Below are positions 58,301 to 64,000 of a stretch of DNA of 64,000 bases, one piece after another. The notes under the pieces are model-generated. The model had not been told where the DNA came from and searched no databases. It was given only the letters and a program-made list of their open reading frames with translations. Source of the DNA: Allium sativum (taxonomy: Eukaryota; Streptophyta; Magnoliopsida; Asparagales; Amaryllidaceae). Within the stretch, counting starts at the first letter, position 1. The number at the start of each line of letters is the position of its first letter. The translations under genes were made by a program, and so were the position numbers. The stretch lies in the NCBI GenBank assembly GCA_030737875.1, contig CM060926.1:321599922-321663921 (forward strand), in the 5' to 3' direction.

Positions 58301-61300
58301 TTAGATTTCAAATCTCTAATATTCGTTAGAAAGCTCTTTATGATACGAACCCAACGGTTCTGGTGTTAGGAGAATCCAATGGTCAAATCTCCCGCAACGT
58401 CAATTTGAAGTCAATGTTCGAAATTCGCGAACTGCCGCAGCGCGGCGCGTTCTATTCAGGCCATTATATATATATATTATATATACTTTGTCGATTTCCT
58501 ATTAAAATGTATTTTATAAATCGTTTTAAATTTGTTTTCAAAACGATTTCAACTTCATATTCAATTTCAAATCAAAATTGAACACTCCACATCATCGATA
58601 TAGAAATGATAATATTTTCAAAACGTTATATTTTGAAATCACTTTCTTTTCTATATTCATTATAAAAATGAATAAAATCGATATAAATATCGTTCACGTC
58701 AAAATGGCGTAAATCAAATCAATACGGCTTTTATTCAACACATGAATTTTTTTCCTATTCAACACATGAATTTATTTTCTATTCAACACATGAATTTATT
58801 TTCTAAATTGGAATGAGGCCCAATCAATTACCATATAATGTATATTATACGGATTTCCATACAACACATGTATGTAATAGCAACGATAAATAATCAACCA
58901 TCATCCAGAGTGCACCACACAACTCCATAAGCATTAAATATCAATAAATAACGCTTATACAGTTTGTCAACCCATCGATTGACATACAACTAAATAATCG
59001 GGATTAGTGTACGTCAAATATCAACCCAATACCCATGTGGGGTTTCAAATCAACAAACACAGATTTTTATTTGTGCAGTTGGGCGATGTGTAAAATTTAT
59101 CGTCCCAATCAATATCAGTCAAATCAGTGTATATAAACAAATCTCCGATTTGTTTATTACTATTTATTTTATATACACGTTAAAAATTATATTTTTAACT
59201 ATAAAATATTTTCCACTATAAAATATTTTATTTCATTTCACATCACACAATCAAATTTCACAACACAACAATCAAACAAACAAGTCATCCATTGTCTGTG
59301 GACGACGGGTGTCGGGTGCTACTAAACACTGTCTGCATCCTAGTATATATTTCAAAACTAGAAATAAATAAAAGTGAGGAGTTCTCACCGACTAGCTAAA
59401 CCAAATGCCACGACTCTTCATATGTAGAAATCTTCGTTGTCCTCGCCTTTTGTCACTTTCGTTATCCGTAGCCACTACATATATAAAAATCACATTTTTA
59501 TATTGTTGCTATTTATATAAAAATCACATTTTAATAATCAATCTATATAGATAAAAATTCTATTTTTATACCGCTACTATATAGATAAAAATTCTATTTT
59601 TACACCACTACTATATAGATAAAAATTCTATTTTTACCTCGCTAGTAATATAATAAAGATTATATTTTTATCATGCCACTCATATAAAAATCACATCTTT
59701 GCTCCTTCTACATAATAAAGATCGAATTTTTAATACTTCTATAATATAAAAAATCATATTTTTTACTTCACTAAAAATCATATTTTTATTTCGCTATATA
59801 AAAAGTCGTATCTTTATGATATCACTTCATGGATAAAAATCGTATTTTTAATCCAACTAAAAATCATATTTTTATTTGCTATCTACTAATAAAAATATCG
59901 CCTTTCTACTAATAAAAATATCACCTTTCTACTAAATAAAATATCGTCTTCCTACTAGTAAAAATATCGTCTTTTTAAACAAAGTTGTATATAATAAAAA
60001 TCACTTTTTCATACATTGTAATATATAGTAAAAATTTCAGATTTTATACCAATATTTTTAACATAATAAAACTGATTAAAAAAAATAAAACTTACAGCTG
60101 AAATCGAAGGAGGAGGGGGATATTCGCGGTCAGGGGAAGGCGCGCCGGAGTTTTTTGTTGCGGTGGGCGGTCGATGGGGCGGTGTGGCGTGGCTGCGGCG
60201 GCTAGGGTTAGGGGTTGGAAGTCGCTGGTTCACCAGGGGGAAGAAGGGGTGTTCGAGGTCGTGAGAAGGAGAGGAGCGGGGGACGCCGTCGATTGCTGGA
60301 GGAGAGGGGATCGCCGTTGCTGGCGGCGCGGCCAGGGCTCCGTCGCCCTCTCTCTTTTCTTTTCTTTTTATTTTTTTTATTTTGACTTTGAAAATGAACG
60401 GGGGGGGGGGGGGGATGAGAGTGTGTAGGGAATGGGAGATTTTATTTTATTTTATTTATTTAATTCCAAAAAGCCACTTTTTATTTCGACTTCGAAATCG
60501 AACCCACCGACTGTCGTCCATAGATAATTACCCCCATTCTGAACACAATGGGATATGTATCGTAAGCTAATTCGATCGTTTCGATCGATTTCTGACAAAA
60601 TCAAAATATAAATCTATATATTGAATTTGAACGAACATTTCAATTTACCGGGGCCACGTATGAACTCTAAAAATTCCCGAAAAATATTTTCGAGCTTCAT
60701 ATTGACGATATGGTCCTAACAAAACCAATTTCGTCAAATTATGAGACCGTTTGAAAAATGGCCATTTTCCAGTCGATTAAAATCAACTAAAACTGGTCAA
60801 ACACGTTTTCCTTTGCCACGCTCACATATTGAATCAGAAAATTACGAATTTTGAAAACTAGCAATAACTTGACGTCACGGATCCAACAAAATTAGTTTCG
60901 TCGAAAAACGAGGTCGTTTGCAAAATTTCCATTTTTAAGGGCTAGAATTCCATAGCGACTATTCTGAATTTTCAACTGGACGTAACTTTTTATCCCCGCT
61001 ATGAAATTTCAATTTTTCGGATTCGTTGGAAAGACATTCTCAAATAGATTCAAATATTTTTGGTTTCACTAAAATCCAGTTTATTCTGCACCCGGTACAT
61101 TCATTTGAAATTTGAAATCGAATTATCGGACTACCGCGCCATTTTCAATTCCTTTTATAATTTAAAATAAATATTTATATTCTAACGATGATTCGAATAA
61201 ATATATACGTTCTAATTCTATTCAAAATAAATTTCTCGTCGTTATTATTTAAAATAATTCATTTTAAATTTTCAAAATTCACTAAAATTGCCAAAATAAA

Positions 61301-61335
61301 AATTTTAAATTGGCTCGGATTTCCGGGTTATTACA
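55369..61335 (-). repeat. L1 5' LTR
   Basis: The longer, undeleted copy, from TGTAATAACCCGGAAATC at 61335 to GGGTTATCACA at 55369. It contains the conserved motif (55714-55738), three 24-bp units, the hairpin minisatellite (59481-60050), a GC island (60130-60440) with a 15-base G run at 60400-60414, and modules at 60650-60940. Open frames in it are not conserved with the 3' LTR. Confidence 0.93.
59481..60050. repeat. AT-rich hairpin minisatellite in the L1 5' LTR
   Basis: Same unit structure as 52438-53060, lacking about two units present there (near 52800-52870). Confidence 0.9.
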
Positions 61336-61340
61336 GGAAC

Positions 61341-62278
61341 ATAGCAAATGGCTAGAGGATTATCTAATAAGGTCAGCCATATAGTAACATGGAAGTTAGC
61401 CGGGGAAAGGTCACAAATTACGAGATGTCGTCTACTTATCCTATAGGTAATAAGTGATAGCTTAATATCTATCGCCTTATGCGGTGCATGAGTATATGCA
61501 TGAAAGACGACAGCCTTAAATCAGTAGGATTGTAACTAGTGTTCTCTAATTTATATTTGTGTGAAGTAAACTGCTGAGTAAGGTATTAAGTGACCAATGG
61601 ATCCTCCATGGGTCTTAAGTGATCGGGAGGATCCACCCTCATCTATTATTGGTTGTGAGGTCTCAAGTGGCTATATAAGAATAATTAACCTCCCTATGGA
61701 ATAGTCAGCAGTTGAGAGCCCAACTCTATGGTTTTGGTGATTGGTTGAATGATGGTTTAAAATCTTCATAATTATGGGTAGACATTCTATTTCACTATCT
61801 TTATCGATATCGTTTGGGAATGCTAACTTAGGTATGGTAGTTAGTCGTTGTGCATAAATTTTTACTAGGTTAGGTTAGATTACTAGCCTTATTAGACTAA
61901 TGTTTTGGTTTTGACCAAACGGGTTACATTTGTGTATTGTAGACGCTGTTATACATTTTCAACTCACCAGGACTAACTATTTTGACCCCCTTTTCATAAC
62001 AACTCTTACGTTTAGCTCGGGGAAGACAGTTCTTAGTAGATGTTCGGTTTTATTTTCAGTTCTCGTTCTCTTATGCTCTTTATCGATGTGGCGATATGCT
62101 TTAAGTTAGTCACCTTATTCGGTATTAGTCATCTTATTTTGTTTCTTCTATTCTTATTTTACTCTGATTATAATCATGCTCATTATTTGTTGGTACTAGA
62201 TTTATACTCTCCATTCTTGGATGGGTTTGAGTTTTGATTTTTTCTAAATTCGGGTTCGAAAAAGTGTGGGGTGTTACA
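61341..62278 (+). mobile_element. E5 5' LTR, 3' portion
   Basis: It ends GTGTGGGGTGTTACA at 62278, followed by a primer site. It carries the motif variant AACTCACCAGGACTAACTAT then TTTTGACCCC (61961-61990) and repeated TTAAGTGACC / TTAAGTGATCGG / CTCAAGTGGC phrases (61585-61675). The 65-codon open frame at 62040 has no support as a gene. Confidence 0.75.
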
Positions 62279-62280
62279 TT

Positions 62281-62292
62281 TGGTATCAGAGC
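62281..62292 (+). other. E5 tRNA primer-binding site (TGGTATCAGAGC)
   Basis: Two bases after the LTR end, identical to the sites in the other elements. Confidence 0.9.
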
Positions 62293-63920
62293 CTAGGTTT
62301 AGCGATCGGAGGAATTAATACATTAGGACTAATGAGAGAACATATTCAAATTTCTTTTCTATTTTCTTTTGTCTTTCTTGCTTGACATTAAATTACTTCG
62401 GCGATGAGATGGTCGTGGGCCTATATAATTAAGATAGGTTTTGAACGACTAAGAGTTAGAAGTATTTTGAGTTCAAGTATTTGGACAACCCCGGTTTACC
62501 CCACGGTGCGTTTGGTGATTTTGTTGTGGAGAGCATGAGGACGACATATGGCGAACTTCATGGATTTGAGCTTGGTGACTAGACGAAAAGGTAGCCACAA
62601 CTGAGGTAGTCACAATTACTTGTTTTTTGTTTCATTTTGGAGTTCCAGCCGTGACCTTTTCTTGGTCTTAAACAGGAAATTCACAAGAATTTGTCATTAA
62701 ATTCTGGATATTCTTTCGATAAAATTAATAATTTGAATCCTTGCTCCTATGTTTCGTTGAGATTTTAGTTTTTAAAACTATTTTTGAAATTAAAGAGTGT
62801 TTTCAGAAAATTTAAACTATGGTTTTCGAGAAATTGTTTTCAGGATTTGAGTAAATAAAATAAATCTTAGAAATTTAAAATCAAACTAGCTTTTGGATCA
62901 TTGGGTTTTCTGTAATTTTAATAAATAATCCATTTTGGTAAAAGAAAGAAATTGAAAACGATAAGGAATAAGCCTCGAAATAAAGAAACTATAATTGCCT
63001 ATTCCTTTTGATTTTTAATATTCATCTTTTCAAATATTTTGTATTATTTATAGAAATTATCAAAAATAATCTTTTTAGAGATTTAAAATCTTGACAATCC
63101 AAAATGTGGAAAGATTGTCCCGGTCAGTAGAATAAACTATAATATAAAATTTTAGATATGTATTTATATTGTGAGACCCTCAGTTAAAATAATAAAATTT
63201 TAATATCGAAAAGTTTTTAAAATTTTCTCTCAGAAGATACTAAGGAAATTACTATTCAGCTTGGGATATTTTGTTTAATAAATCATTTGTGTCATTGGTC
63301 AGCTTGGCAAGGAGAAAAATTCATTTTATTTTATTTTGGATTTCTAACTGAGTTTTCTTCTCAAAAATTCGTTAGTTTTTATGCTATGTGGTCATAGCTT
63401 TTTGTTGAAACTACTTTGAATTTTTGGAGACAGTTCAGAGTTTGATTATGGTCTATGATGCCACTGTGATGAGGACATGTATTTTTCAGATTTGCGTCAA
63501 ACATTAAGAGATGAAGCAGGATGATTATTATTTTAATCCAACCCCTATAAAGTTAAGGTTCAACCTTTATCCAAAACCTATTTAATAGTTGATTCTTCAG
63601 TGGTATATCTAGAGTGTTCAACTAGTTGATGAGTTTTGGTAAAACTTAAACCTATGATTCAGCCGTAAGAGTTGCGTCCAAATTTCCCTCCATGATTTTT
63701 TCTCTCCGCCTTGATTCCTTACATAGCGGAACCATATTCTTCTTCTATTTCTTTGTTGTTGCCTCGTTTCCTCCTTTTTCGCGCTGGTTTGCGCATTAGA
63801 TATCTCCCCACTACAACTTCAAGATCTAACCCCAATTTCGTCTCTTCGATTAATTTTTTAAGCCCATAATACCTACTTGTAATATCTGATTTTCCGAGTG
63901 TCATTCAAGTCTCATTCTTA
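62293..63920 (+). mobile_element. E5 internal region, about 1.6 kb, apparently non-coding
   Basis: It lies between primer site and polypurine tract. No gag, protease, RT, RNase H or integrase motif is readable on either strand and no open frame exceeds about 60 codons. It is either a non-autonomous derivative or an internally deleted copy. The pre-tract hairpin of the chromoviruses is not seen here. Confidence 0.7.
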
Positions 63921-63931
63921 GGGAGAGAGAC
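63921..63931 (+). other. E5 polypurine tract
   Basis: GGGAGAGAGAC directly precedes the LTR start TGTAACGGCCC. Confidence 0.8.
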
Positions 63932-64000
63932 TGTAACGGCCCAGACTTTTAACCATTTTATTTGATATTTAAAAACGGTTTTAAATGTTGTTTTGGAATT
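63932..64000 (+). mobile_element. Start of the E5 3' LTR, cut by the window end
   Basis: It begins TGTAACGGCCCAGACTTTT, following the TGTAAYRNCCC pattern of the other LTRs; only 69 bp are visible. Confidence 0.75.

Larger units (their letters stand above)
48734..61335 (-). mobile_element. L1: giant-LTR non-autonomous retrotransposon (LARD-like), 12.6 kb
   Basis: It is bounded by GGAAC duplications (48729-48733 and 61336-61340). Two direct LTRs of 5597 bp (48734-54330) and 5967 bp (55369-61335) flank a 1038-bp core with no coding domain. The minus-strand primer site (55356-55367), polypurine tract and hairpin (54331-54365) set the orientation. LTRs make up about 92% of the length. Lacking all proteins, it must use those of other elements; its Met primer and hairpin match the chromoviruses here. 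Intact ends and duplications and high LTR similarity by eye suggest fairly recent movement. Confidence 0.93.

Overview
This window looks like gene-poor, repeat-dense plant nuclear DNA, probably pericentromeric or intercalary heterochromatin of a large genome. The basis is nested LTR retrotransposons with primer sites matching plant initiator-Met tRNA (TGGTATCAGAG), chromodomain-type Ty3/gypsy (chromovirus) polyproteins, a CACTA DNA transposon carrying pieces of a plant receptor-like cytoplasmic kinase gene, and AT-rich low-complexity DNA between them. I see no intact host gene, rRNA or tRNA. The species cannot be named from the sequence; a dicot is plausible.

Labels are mine. Left nest (1-34.8 kb): E2 (+) is a decayed chromovirus ending at 34788. 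E1 (-), of the same family, sits inside the 5' LTR of E2. E1 is itself broken by three insertions: E0 (+, its LTR ends at 1516), S1 (solo giant LTR, 6387-11299, TSD CATAC) in the protease region, and E3 (+, complete chromovirus, 13859-23656, TSD GGTGT) in its 5' LTR. E3 is the best-preserved coding element: one open gag-protease frame, then a pol region interrupted by two nonsense codons and two frame changes.

Middle (34.8-39.5 kb): E4, an old diverged giant-LTR remnant. Right nest (about 39.5-64 kb): E5 (+) has its LTR 3' end and primer site at 62278-62292, only about 1.65 kb of apparently non-coding internal DNA, and the start of its 3' LTR at 63932. The 5' LTR region of E5 is broken by S2 (solo giant LTR, 40889-45981, TSD TAAAT), C1 (CACTA element with captured kinase exons, 46495-48649, TSD TAA) and L1 (48734-61335, TSD GGAAC). 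L1 is a non-autonomous element with LTRs of 5.6 and 6.0 kb around a 1.04 kb non-coding core.

The elements look like a replication ecosystem. Coding chromoviruses (E1, E2, E3) could supply proteins to coding-poor partners (L1, S1/S2, E4, E5). Shared cis signals support this: the same tRNA primer site where visible, a hairpin just before the polypurine tract, LTR starts of the form TGTAAYRNCCC, and a motif (CTCA..CCAG ... ATGnCTGACCC) found 290-480 bp from the LTR 3' end in every family. That motif, the kinase-carrying CACTA element, the giant-LTR element and a shared -1 frame break between protease and reverse transcriptase are the observations most worth following up. Similarities were judged by eye; no alignment or database search was run.
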